64,000 nt of DNA from NCBI GenBank assembly GCA_017623655.1, contig JAGAON010000007.1, positions 186,001 through 250,000 on the forward strand. The letters are read 5' to 3'. The notes beneath the pieces were generated by a model that worked only from the letters and a program-made list of their open reading frames with translations, made no database searches and was not told the DNA's origin. Of the stretch, positions 9,659 through 18,700 are shown one piece after another. Made by a program: the position numbers and the translations under genes. Each line of letters begins with the position of its first letter. Within the stretch, counting starts at the first letter, position 1. The DNA is from Prevotella sp. (GTDB taxonomy: Bacteria > Bacteroidota > Bacteroidia > Bacteroidales > Bacteroidaceae).

Positions 9659-10573
9659 CTAAGATTTAGTTAATCGTTTGTCTTCCGCCCTCGGATGGGC
9701 ATCAGAATATGTCCGCTTTAATTCCTCGAAGGTGACATGCGTGTATATCTGCGTTGTATCGAGGCTCTCATGCCCCAGCAGTTTCTGTACGCTGCCCAAC
9801 TTTGCCCCATTGTTAAGCAAGGCCGTAGCAAACGAGTGGCGCAATACGTGCGGAGAGCGTTTCTTTTGCGATGTCACAAGCGACAGGCTCTTCTTCACGG
9901 CGGAATAGACCTGGGCGGCCGTCATAGGCGTCCCCTTAGCGTTGCGGAAGAGCGCCCCTGTATCGTCAGCGGCGGGAGTTGCCATGTCACGCATCTCCAT
10001 ATACACATTCAATGCGTCCGCAATTTCCGCGCCCAACGGCACTACACGCTGCTTACGGCGTTTTCCGGTAACCTTCACATACCCGCCCGCAAAATCAATG
10101 TCCTTGTCACGCAGACCTATCACTTCCGCCCGTCTCATCCCCGTGCTATATAATAATAATAATAAGGTACGTGTACGTACATCATTAATATCATCATAAT
10201 CCCACGGTATAGAGTCAAACAGTCTGTCCGCCTCCTGTTCTTTCAGGAACACCGGCAGGTTTTTCTGTTTCTTCGGACCGTTAACGCCGTGCGCCGGATC
10301 CCGCTTTATCACGCCTTTCCTCAAGGCATACTTATACAGCGACCTCACCGCGCTGAGTTTCTTACACGTGTTAGTGGCTTTGTACCCCCTATCCATCATG
10401 TCCTCCACCCAGTCTCTAATGATGTCACTGTCGGCATCTTCGGGAGCAAGACTGTCATCAATCTTCCCGAGGAAAGCGATGTAATCGGCAAGTGCCGCAC
10501 GATATGTCACAACAGTCTGCGGTGACGCATCTTTCTCCGCTTCCATATATCTCAGGAAGTCTTCAACAATCAT
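9659..10573 (-). CDS. Tyrosine recombinase, XerC/XerD type
   Basis: Site-specific recombinase of 304 residues, the length of housekeeping Xer proteins. It has an N-terminal SAM-like DNA-binding domain (about 1-90) and a catalytic domain with the full active-site set: R147 (in STGMRRAE), a Lys near 171, H242 and R245 (in PHVLRHSFAT), H268 (in LLGHES) and the nucleophile Y277 (in TTQIYTH). The spacing matches XerC and XerD, which resolve chromosome dimers at dif. It lies between rpsU and hpf in a conserved housekeeping block, so it is not a mobile-element integrase. The sequence alone does not show whether it is the XerC or XerD partner. Confidence 0.93.
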   Translation of the reverse strand: MIVEDFLRYMEAEKDASPQTVVTYRAALADYIAFLGKIDDSLAPEDADSDIIRDWVEDMMDRGYKATNTCKKLSAVRSLYKYALRKGVIKRDPAHGVNGPKKQKNLPVFLKEQEADRLFDSIPWDYDDINDVRTRTLLLLLYSTGMRRAEVIGLRDKDIDFAGGYVKVTGKRRKQRVVPLGAEIADALNVYMEMRDMATPAADDTGALFRNAKGTPMTAAQVYSAVKKSLSLVTSQKKRSPHVLRHSFATALLNNGAKLGSVQKLLGHESLDTTQIYTHVTFEELKRTYSDAHPRAEDKRLTKS

Positions 10574-10623
10574 GTTGCGAATTTACGAAAACAAATTCAG
10601 ACTACCAAACTTTTTAGCGAGTT

Positions 10624-10818
10624 TTAACACTCCTCGCTCTGGCGCAGCTTCTGCACATAGATAGCGTGCTCCATCTTGAGTCTCTTCAGTACAGAGGGCT
10701 TGTTAAACTGCTGACGTGCGCGAAGTTCCTTAACGACACCAGTCTTCTCAAACTTTCTCTTAAACTTCTTGAGAGCTCTTTCGATGTTCTCGCCTTCCTT
10801 AACAGGTACAATAATCAT
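10624..10818 (-). CDS. rpsU: 30S ribosomal protein S21
   Basis: Small basic ribosomal protein, 64 residues, with the family signature ENIERALKKFKRKFEKTG followed by a basic tail. It is the first gene of the minus-strand block and has a consensus promoter at 10881-10912. In Bacteroidetes S21 can influence mRNA selection because the anti-Shine-Dalgarno region is sequestered; that is family knowledge, not seen here. Confidence 0.96.
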   Translation of the reverse strand: MIIVPVKEGENIERALKKFKRKFEKTGVVKELRARQQFNKPSVLKRLKMEHAIYVQKLRQSEEC

Positions 10819-10880
10819 TGCTTTGTCTTTAATTATTAGTTAATAAATAGTGTCACGGTACTTTTACCGTAAGTTGGGTG

Positions 10881-10912
10881 CAAAATTACTACATTTTCCC
10901 GACATGACCAAA
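10881..10912 (-). promoter_or_regulatory. Bacteroidetes-type promoter for rpsU
   Basis: On the minus strand TTTG (10909-10912) and TAATTTTG (10881-10888) are spaced by 20 nt, an exact fit to the TTTG/TAnnTTTG consensus. It lies 63 bp upstream of the rpsU start. Confidence 0.8.
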
Positions 10913-11011
10913 CTTTTTGCGGAAAATATTAACTCATAGCACGTTAATTGGTATTCAGCCACCCCATGGAACAAGCATAAAATCTTGTAACGAACAATGA
11001 GCCACCAACGT

Positions 11012-11093
11012 TGTAGAGACGATGAACCTCATCGTCTCAAGAAACAAGGCATTAAGCGATTGCAGGGAGACGATGAGGTTCATCGTCTCTACA
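11012..11093. repeat. Family A palindromic repeat pair
   Basis: Two units of about 28 bp, each palindromic (TGTAGAGACGATG, a 2-6 bp centre, CATCGTCTC), face each other across 26 bp. The pair is inverted as a whole, with TGTAG at both outer ends. It lies in the 459 bp non-coding gap between rpsU and the next gene, where no gene was found. The same element recurs at eight more places in the window. Confidence 0.85.
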
Positions 11094-11165
11094 TACGGAA
11101 GCGTTAATGCCGTTCTTCCATTACGTAGCAATGACATTTGTAACGTTTTTGAATCGCAATATCTT

Positions 11166-11216
11166 GTAAGGACGTGCCTTCTTGCCTGTGCAAGCGGCAA
11201 GAAGGTGCGTCCCTAC
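11166..11216. repeat. Family B palindromic repeat (short variant)
   Basis: A long hairpin with arms GTAAGGACGTGCCTTCTTGCC and GGCAAGAAGGTGCGTCCCTAC, matching the GTAGGGACGCACC/GGTGCGTCCCTAC ends of family B elsewhere in the window. Non-coding. Confidence 0.75.
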
Positions 11217-11277
11217 AACGCGGATATAAAAACGCAGAAGCATACACGGATGTGGGATATTGTAAAAAATAGTTCTA

Positions 11278-11994
11278 TTATTTCTTATTTATTCTATATT
11301 CCGCGAAAACACCGGAATACACATAGTCCCGTGTATATTGTTTCTTCAATTTGTTATAAGAGGCAAACTTTGTATAACTTATTTTTTCAGGGAACAAGAA
11401 CAAAGATTCACTGTCATAAACAACCTGATAATCACTAAAAAGTAATTGTAAGTCTTCTGAAAGGTCAGACTCCTCTAAAACCACATGCAATGTATTATAT
11501 ATATTTGCATCATTCACCGTTTCCAGTAAACTATCATACTTCTCTGACATCTGCACAGCGAGGTCTCCCATTCCATCATAACATGCGCAAATATGAACAA
11601 AGTCTTTTACACCGTATTTGTTTTTACAAATATCCGTTACTTTCAATAACATGGCTATCTGCTCATCGTATGACAAAACATAACCATTTGACATATTAGG
11701 GGTCTTCTCCAAATCCTTTATGTTGCGTTCTATAACATATTCAAATGGCGAGATAGTTATGGCACAAGCAGAATCTCTATATATCGTGGCAACGATTCTG
11801 ACCTTGGAAGTGTCATTGCCTGAGACACCGCTGAATTCAATAACCCTTGCATAATATCTATCGTTAAACGGCAGGTCCCTTACTGTTATATTCATGTTGA
11901 TGTTCTCCAAAGTTCTCAACCTTTCCGTATCTTGTCCGCTGCATGATACAATAAGGAAGAAAAAACAAAGAAGAAAAGGTTTGGCGTGTTTCAT
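11278..11994 (-). CDS. Putative lipoprotein of unknown function, paralog 1
   Basis: 238 residues. The N-terminus has a signal peptide with a good lipobox (IVSC, modified Cys18), so it is probably an outer-membrane or periplasmic lipoprotein. I do not recognise a family. It is a paralog of the protein at 13446-14162: residues 1-85 and the last 24 residues (LKKQYTRDYVYSGVFAEYRI) are almost identical, while residues about 86-205 differ strongly. The upstream region including the promoter is duplicated too. The coding sequence is AT-richer than the PUL genes further right. Confidence 0.75.
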   Translation of the reverse strand: MKHAKPFLLCFFFLIVSCSGQDTERLRTLENINMNITVRDLPFNDRYYARVIEFSGVSGNDTSKVRIVATIYRDSACAITISPFEYVIERNIKDLEKTPNMSNGYVLSYDEQIAMLLKVTDICKNKYGVKDFVHICACYDGMGDLAVQMSEKYDSLLETVNDANIYNTLHVVLEESDLSEDLQLLFSDYQVVYDSESLFLFPEKISYTKFASYNKLKKQYTRDYVYSGVFAEYRINKK

Positions 11995-12046
11995 AATGAC
12001 AGAGTATGAATAGGCTGCTTACGTTTGTCTGTTTTTTATTGTTCGG

Positions 12047-12077
12047 CAAAGATATATATAAAAATACGGCTGACAAA
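12047..12077 (-). promoter_or_regulatory. Promoter of lipoprotein paralog 1
   Basis: TTTG (12074-12077) and TATCTTTG (12047-12054) on the minus strand, 19 nt apart. The surrounding sequence is nearly identical to the promoter of paralog 2 at 14215-14245. Confidence 0.75.
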
Positions 12078-12134
12078 ATAAAGAGACATGAAATGATAAT
12101 ATATGGTATATGGATGAAATATTATGTTACATAA

Positions 12135-12195
12135 ACACAAATCAGCCATCGCAAAGACTATGTAACGACTTAGTCTTGTAACAGCTGATTTGTGT
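12135..12195 (-). terminator. Hairpin downstream of the 12229-12864 gene
   Basis: Perfect 12-bp outer arms (ACACAAATCAGC and GCTGATTTGTGT) enclose a second inverted repeat (AAGACTA...TAGTCTT). It lies 34 bp past the stop codon of the gene at 12229-12864 and before the promoter of paralog 1. A clean T-run is missing, so terminator activity is tentative. Confidence 0.45.
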
Positions 12196-12228
12196 CCTAC
12201 TCTAATTATCGGGTGTTTCCACTTAGAT

Positions 12229-12864
12229 TTATTTTATCTCTTCCTGATAATCCTCTTTGTCGTATTCCGGATAACAAATACCCTTTCCCGTCAACAAATA
12301 GCCGTCCTTATAGTCTGACTCCGGTACTATGGGCGCAGCAAATTTGTATGCGCCTATCTCATCAAACAATCCTACGATCTCCTCGGGAGTACAGAAGGTC
12401 AATAACGAGACCATTGCCGTGAAATCACTCACAACCACATCTCCATTATTACGCAACAATATAGACACCCAATTCAACGTATTTTTCTTTTTCAAGAAAG
12501 CATCTTTACCCTTAGACAAGAAATAATAAAGAGTAATTGATTTCACGCGGTTTATATCATCTCTATACTTCATGTAATCATTATAACGAGGGCCTGTATA
12601 GTGTGGAAGATTGTAATACATCCTCTCTGTCGTATTCCTTATGTGCGATATACTGTCGTTCAAATCTGCAATAGAGTACTTATAATATTTATATTCTATA
12701 ACATGCTCTTCTATCAGCACCCTTTTACCTACAACGCTTTTACGGATTATAATATCGTTATCTTCTGCAAAAGCGGTCATGGTTCCAGCTATAAATAGGA
12801 GCACTATACTCAGCCATGTTATTACCATCCGATGTGGATGTATGTTGTCACTTGTATGTTTCAT
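12229..12864 (-). CDS. Hypothetical exported protein
   Basis: 211 residues with a hydrophobic segment at about 14-31 ending in TAFAED, consistent with a signal peptide that has a long hydrophilic N-region; an internal Met at residue 13 (position 12828) could be the true start. No family recognised. The body is rich in Tyr, Asp and Lys and has no repeats. It lies between the two lipoprotein paralogs and downstream of the 146-residue gene, so the four genes probably form one accessory cluster. No promoter of its own was found. Confidence 0.6.
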   Translation of the reverse strand: MKHTSDNIHPHRMVITWLSIVLLFIAGTMTAFAEDNDIIIRKSVVGKRVLIEEHVIEYKYYKYSIADLNDSISHIRNTTERMYYNLPHYTGPRYNDYMKYRDDINRVKSITLYYFLSKGKDAFLKKKNTLNWVSILLRNNGDVVVSDFTAMVSLLTFCTPEEIVGLFDEIGAYKFAAPIVPESDYKDGYLLTGKGICYPEYDKEDYQEEIK

Positions 12865-12943
12865 CTGTAAATATCAGTCATTATGAATACAGTGTGTATT
12901 CCTGTCCTCTAATAACAAGTTACACATCACAGGATGTTACTAT

Positions 12944-13384
12944 CTACTCATATTCCAGTTTCATCCTTGTATATGTAACAGTCATGTCTGCACCTCCTAT
13001 ATATCCGTCTTTCTGTTCATAGAAAAGAATCAGCTTATTATCATCCAATGCCTTTATCTCACAATACTCCAACTCATGCACTCTATCATTGTAGTCAATA
13101 AGATATTTTCCCTGAGACGGTTTCCCTACTTTCGTGAAATCAAAGGACGTTGGAATATTATCGGACAGATAGTATGGTTTGGAATACCTTACAGTTTTGT
13201 TAATTAGAGAATATTTACTGGTATCAATAATAGAATCCCTACTAAACTCTAAAATATTAGTTTCATAACGTTCTTTTTTTATCCACTTTTTACCCATAAG
13301 AGAACTCTGGGAGTTTTGCATTTGTGAATAACAGCAAACACTAATACAAATCAAGGTTAACAATAATATTAATTTCCTATTCAT
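12944..13384 (-). CDS. Hypothetical small secreted protein
   Basis: 146 residues with a clear signal peptide (MNRKLILLLTLICISVCC then YSQ). The rest alternates charged and hydrophobic residues with a motif-like end (TVTYTRMKLEYE) that suggests a small beta-barrel, similar in feel to lipocalin-like proteins of Bacteroidetes, but this is only an impression. It lies 61 bp after paralog 2 and 79 bp before the 211-residue gene. Confidence 0.6.
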   Translation of the reverse strand: MNRKLILLLTLICISVCCYSQMQNSQSSLMGKKWIKKERYETNILEFSRDSIIDTSKYSLINKTVRYSKPYYLSDNIPTSFDFTKVGKPSQGKYLIDYNDRVHELEYCEIKALDDNKLILFYEQKDGYIGGADMTVTYTRMKLEYE

Positions 13385-13445
13385 CTTATATGACTATTTT
13401 TTCTATATACATATATACATAAGCGGTCAACCTTTCCACTTATTT

Positions 13446-14162
13446 CTATTCTTTCTTCTTTATTCTATATTCCGCGAAAACACCGGAATACACATAGTCC
13501 CGTGTATATTGCTTCTTCAATTTGTTACAAGAGGCAAACCGGGCGTAATTTATCTGTTTTGGATTAACGTATGGAGATTCAATATCATGAACAACATTAT
13601 AATCCTTAAAAACCAATTTAAGGTCTTCTGATAAACAAGAATGCTCTAAAACTGTATGCAATAATTCATATTTATCTAATTCCTTTGTCTTGGTCAAACT
13701 GTCATATTGTTCAGTAAAATACACATTGAAATCCCCCATGGTTTCCAAATATGCACGGCAAAAGACAAAGTCTTTTACTCTGTATTTGCCTTTACAAGCA
13801 TCAATCACTTTCAATAACATGGCTATCTGCTCATCGTATGACAAAGCATAACCGGACAATTGTTCTGGAATCATTCTAAATGTTTGTATTGTTTGTTTGG
13901 TAACATATCCAAATGGCGAGATAGTTATGGCACAAGCAGAATCCCTATATATCGTGACAACGATTCTGACCTTAGAAGTGTCATTGCCCGAGACACCGCT
14001 GAATTCAATAGCCCTTGCATAATATCTATCGTTAAACGGCAAATCCCTTGCTGTTATATTCATGTTGATGTTCTCCAAAGTTCTCAACCTTTCCGTATCT
14101 TGCCCACTGCATGATGCAAGAAGAAAGAGACAACAAAGAAGAAAAGGTTTGGCGTGTTTCAT
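13446..14162 (-). CDS. Putative lipoprotein of unknown function, paralog 2
   Basis: 238 residues, signal peptide with lipobox (LASC, Cys18). Ends are near-identical to the protein at 11278-11994 while the central 120 residues have diverged, a mosaic pattern. The start Met and the preceding promoter are shared with the paralog. Function unknown; exposed lipoproteins with conserved ends and a variable centre suggest a binding role, but that is inference. An in-frame remnant of the downstream hairpin of the neighbouring gene (GGCTGATCAGCC, 14273-14284) lies just upstream of its promoter. Confidence 0.75.
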   Translation of the reverse strand: MKHAKPFLLCCLFLLASCSGQDTERLRTLENINMNITARDLPFNDRYYARAIEFSGVSGNDTSKVRIVVTIYRDSACAITISPFGYVTKQTIQTFRMIPEQLSGYALSYDEQIAMLLKVIDACKGKYRVKDFVFCRAYLETMGDFNVYFTEQYDSLTKTKELDKYELLHTVLEHSCLSEDLKLVFKDYNVVHDIESPYVNPKQINYARFASCNKLKKQYTRDYVYSGVFAEYRIKKKE

Positions 14163-14214
14163 AATGACAGATTATGAATAGGTCGCTTACGTTTGTCTGT
14201 TTTTTATTGTTCGG

Positions 14215-14245
14215 CAAAGATATATATAAAAATACGGCTGACAAA
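14215..14245 (-). promoter_or_regulatory. Promoter of lipoprotein paralog 2
   Basis: TTTG (14242-14245) and TATCTTTG (14215-14222) on the minus strand, spaced by 19 nt, in the same sequence context as the paralog 1 promoter. Confidence 0.75.
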
Positions 14246-14301
14246 ATTAAGAGATTACATAGTCTTCGCAATGGCTGATCAGCCTAATCCGTTTTTTATA
14301 C

Positions 14302-15030
14302 TCAATCGCTTTCCTCCGTTATCCAAATTTTATTATTGCCAAACGTCATGTTTGACAGAGACGGAATCATATTTCCAGCAGAATCGTAATCCACCTTTTG
14401 GATTTTCAATATCATCTCATTACCTTCATTATGAATCTCATTTATCTCAACGTCTTGATTATACACCAATCTCACGTCACCTTTATAAAGCACAAAAACC
14501 ATTAATTCCGGTGGAGTGACAGAATCTCTGACCCCACGTAAAATTATAGCATGGCATTCTTCCGACAATTTAACGACACGACACATTACATCTGTCGAAT
14601 CCCGCCATGGCTTGTCTGTGTAATTAGCAAAACCCCAATAATTAAATTTGAACCAGTGATTGTCATTATCAAAGATAAAAACTTTTTCCGGTGTCCCATT
14701 CAACATATCACAAGTATTATCGTCTTGCAAATGAGAATAATAATTTACCGTAAGCCTACAAAAGAACACATCACCGTAGAGATTATAGTCCTCCTCATTC
14801 AAGTGGCGATAGCCTAATATCTCATAAGTTCCGGCCTGTGTTTTTATGCTCATCTTATTATTCAAGACATAGGCATTTGCATCATGACTTTCATCGTTTG
14901 CGACATACAGGTCTTTCACATATTCTGATTTTAACGACATACTGTCTCCATTTATTGAAAACACCACATCTTCTGCTGACATGTTAAGAATGGAACATAT
15001 CAATAATATAAATAAATAAAACTGTTTCAT
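14302..15030 (-). CDS. Hypothetical exported protein
   Basis: 242 residues from the preferred start at 15030, which gives a compact signal peptide (MKQFYLFILLICSILNMSAED); an in-frame ATG at 15060 would add ten residues. No family recognised. The mature part is about 220 residues, acidic, probably all-beta. It has its own consensus promoter at 15149-15180 and is the most upstream member of the accessory cluster of small secreted proteins. Confidence 0.65.
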   Translation of the reverse strand: MKQFYLFILLICSILNMSAEDVVFSINGDSMSLKSEYVKDLYVANDESHDANAYVLNNKMSIKTQAGTYEILGYRHLNEEDYNLYGDVFFCRLTVNYYSHLQDDNTCDMLNGTPEKVFIFDNDNHWFKFNYWGFANYTDKPWRDSTDVMCRVVKLSEECHAIILRGVRDSVTPPELMVFVLYKGDVRLVYNQDVEINEIHNEGNEMILKIQKVDYDSAGNMIPSLSNMTFGNNKIWITEESD

Positions 15031-15148
15031 TGAACAATGATTAATAACCTTTATAAACATTTGAAGTTCTTACCGATATATTGAAAGCATGGAAATTAAT
15101 TTTTATATATACAAGACTTCATAACTTGCCTATATATTTTATTGACTA

Positions 15149-15180
15149 CAAAGGTATCTACATTTTTAACATCCGGCAAA
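15149..15180 (-). promoter_or_regulatory. Promoter of the 14302-15030 gene
   Basis: TTTG (15177-15180) and TACCTTTG (15149-15156) on the minus strand with a 20-nt spacer, an exact consensus match. Confidence 0.78.
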
Positions 15181-15284
15181 TTATACTTTACCAAATACGT
15201 GTCTGAACGTGCATCCTGTTACATGACAAAAAGAAAATGGTACACAAGGTAATATCTGATAATCAACAGTTCCAAAGTACAAAC

Positions 15285-15367
15285 GCAATCAGGTGCTGTT
15301 CACAATGTGAACAGCACCTGATTGCAGTATTATTAGCACCTGATTACGGGGTAATCAGCACCCTTTT
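15285..15367. repeat. Family C repeat (GGTGCTGATTAC type)
   Basis: A perfect 41-bp palindrome (15285-15325, centre GTTCACAATGTGAAC) is followed by AGCACCTGATTAC and GTAATCAGCACCC. The words GGTGCTGATTAC and its complement recur in all seven family C copies. Part of the 695 bp non-coding region 15061-15755, which holds families C, B, A and a shared tail segment but no gene. Confidence 0.85.
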
Positions 15368-15400
15368 GCAACACCCTTTGTAACGCATTGGATGGCAACG

Positions 15401-15504
15401 CGTTGTAGGGACGTACCTCGGTGCGTCCGAATTACAGCATCGGCACGCACGGATTGTTGCATTTCCCCACATCGGCGGACGCACCAAGGTGCGTCCCTAC
15501 AACG
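15401..15504. repeat. Family B palindromic repeat pair
   Basis: Outer arms CGTTGTAGGGACG and CGTCCCTACAACG, each arm itself palindromic (GGACGYACCTYGGTGCGTCC), enclose about 45 bp. The whole of 15366-15517 is nearly identical to 22527-22679 and in the same orientation. Confidence 0.85.
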
Positions 15505-15563
15505 CGGATGGGGACAGCAGGCACGGCATCCTTGCCGTGCAGCAAACGAAGACCCGCCAACTT

Positions 15564-15740
15564 TGTAGAGACGATGTACCACATCGTCTCAATAAACAGA
15601 CATGAAATAACAGTATGGAGACGATGAGGTTCATCGTCTCTACACCGCGGATATGATTACACACAAGCATACGCGGCAGTTGCAAGGCAAGGATGCCGTG
15701 CCTGCTTTCGCGGCTGTGCAAACGGCGAAAGGATGCTGAT
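15564..15740. repeat. Family A repeat pair plus shared tail segment
   Basis: A complete family A pair (15564-15644) is followed by about 95 bp (with GGCAGTTGCAAGGCAAGGAT and CGTGCCTGCTTTCGCGGCTG) that reappears at 22321-22405. It lies just downstream of the CHAT gene stop. Confidence 0.8.
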
Positions 15741-15755
15741 TGCGGCCTTACCCGG

Positions 15756-18700
15756 TCAAATGTCGTCAAGCATCACAAAGGCGGCCCAATAGCACGGGTT
15801 GCCGAATCCCTGCGCCCTGACGGATGCCTGCGCCTTGTTGAACGCCTCCCGCTTTGTCAGTCCGGAGGTCAAGGCGGAGTAAAATTCCTCCATCATCATC
15901 ATCGTAGCCCTGTCATCTACATTCCAAAGGCTCATGATCAGAGTGCCGGCACCGGCTTTCTTGAAGCCGCGCTGCAGTCCGAACACGCCGTCGTCCTTCA
16001 CTTCTCCGGCACCGGTACGGCACGCCGACAGTACCACAAGCTCTGCACCGCTAAGGTCCATCAGCGAGATTTCGCGCGCCGTGAGTATTCCGTCCTCTAT
16101 GCCCTGCGGCAGTTTCTTGCCTGACAGCGCATAGCTCGCGCCCGACAACAGCAGTCCCGAACGGCTCAGAGGGTTGCTGCCGGCGTTCTCCTGCAACAGG
16201 AACTTGAAGGCGTTACCTCCGCCTGCCGTCCCCTCTGCAAAGGAAAAGCCGTGGGTGGCCACATGGATGAGGTTCAGTCCCCTGCCATCGAGTGACTTGA
16301 AGGCTTCCTCTGTGCCTTGCTTTTGCAGGAACATATTTGTCGGGACATCACGCTGCATGAGCAGTTTTCCGATGTTTTCGGCCTCTACCAGCGTGCCGGG
16401 CAGTTCGCCAAGCACTACGTCTCCGGCACGGGTGTCGGCGAAATCTATGGCGGCCACGTCATATATGGAGACGCTGTCGGCGATGAAATCGTCGGCTTTC
16501 TCGAACACATAGTCCTTGAAGCTCTCGTGTTCCTCCATTATCTCCTCCTTGTTCATGTCATAAACCAGTCCGCCGAAAATGGCGGTGGTGTACGCCTTGG
16601 CCGCCTTTGCCTTTACACCCGCTATGAGTTTCGTTGAAGACAGGCGGTGACACAGGAATCTGTCGCTCATCGTGACGCCGGAGTCTATGGGCAGATACTC
16701 CACACCCAGCTGGTAGAGTTGCCCGGCAGGGGCGAAATAAACGGTTTTCACTCCGTCCAGTTCCGGCAGCAGCTTGCCCCATACCGCCTGCCCGAGACGT
16801 CCGTTGCGGTATAAGGCGTCAATCTTGTCGCGCGTGTTTCTCGCGCCGGAGTAACTGAGGTTGGTCACGCCTATCTCCTCAAGGTCGGACGTGTTGAACA
16901 ATATCCGGCACTTGGGGGAGGTCCAGCCTTTCTTCAAGTAGAGGGCGATGTACGTGTCTCCCATTCCCTTCACGTCAAGGTTCATGAACTCCACGGCCAT
17001 CTCATCATCCTTCAAGGCGTCGGCAACCTCGTGGAAGTCGCCGGTAAGGTTCTCCATAAAGTCACCGAACGCCTTGCAACCCCTCACCAACTGCTTCTCG
17101 AGTTCGGCGGCCTCAGCCGTATATTCCTCAACCTGCGCCGTCCTTTCCTCCGGGGCGAGACTGTAAGCGGCGTCGATGTCGTGCCTCAGCATCTCCAGAC
17201 GGTCATACTTCGCAAGCAACACCGAGTCGCCGGTGTTGAGCAGAAAGTTTCTGAAATTTATCTCAGAGTTAAGCAGCAGGCCCTTGGTGAACAGCAGGGC
17301 GTTATACGCGTCGGTAAGTATGGAGTCGTTGTCATGGTGCGTATAGACAAAGGCCGGAGCCGCCTTGAAGATGTAACTCTTCATGTTCCAGAACATTTCA
17401 CGCTCCGATGACGTGAGATGCGAGAAGTTGTCGCGCACCGTACGCATCTGTAATTGCAGCGCACGGTGGTAATAGTGCTGCGTCTTCACGCTGTCCGCAT
17501 CATTGTAGTAGCGCGCCATATTGTAGAGCAGGGACGCGTTGTCGGGGTGCTCCGCACCCAATACGGCGGCAAGTATGCCCTTGGATTTCTCTGCCATGGC
17601 CGTTGCCCTCACCGTGTCGCCGCAGGTAAAGTTGTATAATGCGAGGTTGGCCAGCGCTTTCGCGTATATGGAACTGAGCGTGTCGCCCTGCTCCCTGTAT
17701 AGATTTATGGCCGTCTCGCTGTATGTCCGTGCCGTGTCGGGATGCGCCATGTAGTAATACGCCATGGCCACGGTGTTGTTTATGTCCGCCAGCAATACGC
17801 CCTTGGCATCCTTGCCTAATGCCTCCACCGCGCTCTTGGCGCTGTCTGCCGCCGCAGTATAGTCGCCGGAATGTATGTATATGTCCGCCAACTTGTTCAG
17901 AGCCGTTGCCAGATTCTCCTTGTTTCCCAACACACGGAAAATCTTTAAGGCGGCAGACTGCGTCTCCATGGCCTGCCGGTAGTTGCCGGCCGCAGTCTGT
18001 AAATCCGCCTGTTTGCTGAGAGCATGGGCGTATTTCGCATTGTTCGCCCCCTCGGTCACTACCTGCCGGGAAATCAGGTTGCTGTATTCCTCGGCCTTTT
18101 CCAAGTCGCCTTTCTTCCTGTAAACGAGTGACAGCTCGCTCACACACCTTATATAATCGGGGTGCGTGGTGCCGACTATCGTCTGAAGCAGCGGCAGAGC
18201 CTCGTCAAGCAGGCTTATGCTGTTGTCGTATTTCTCCTGTACCGTGTAGATGACACCGCGGTTGACAAGCAACTTTGCGAATGCCAGCGTATTGGAATGC
18301 CCCTCACTGCGGAACAGTTCCATGGCCTCGTCAGCGTACTGGGCGGCCTGAGAGTTGGCTCTCATGTTGGCAAGACGGGAGGAATAGTTGGCCAGCATCA
18401 CCGCATACGCATACTTATTGTTGGCGTATATCTTCTTGCCGGCCTTCAACGCCGCCTTGCTCATCACGTCCGCCTTTGCCATGTTGTTGCTCTTGGCATA
18501 GCATACGGCAAGGTTGTTCATGGTGTTGACATACTCCATGGTGCCCTTCTCCATCTTGTCAAGGGCACTCTCACACATTTTCGTGGCCTGTATCTCGTCA
18601 CCGGGATTTCCCCTTTGCGAGAGGAACACGCCCATATTGGCCATCACCACCGCATACTGCGGGTCTTTCTTGTAGGCCGCCTTCTGGAATATCTTTACGG

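Noticed and set aside
9659..10573. Tyrosine recombinase as a sign of an integrated mobile element
   Set aside because: It lies in the conserved rpsU-xer-hpf housekeeping block and has Xer length and motifs; no attachment site at the tRNA genes was seen.
10955..11200. Small minus-strand open frame in the rpsU-lipoprotein gap
   Set aside because: It consists of family A and B repeat sequence and has no conserved features.
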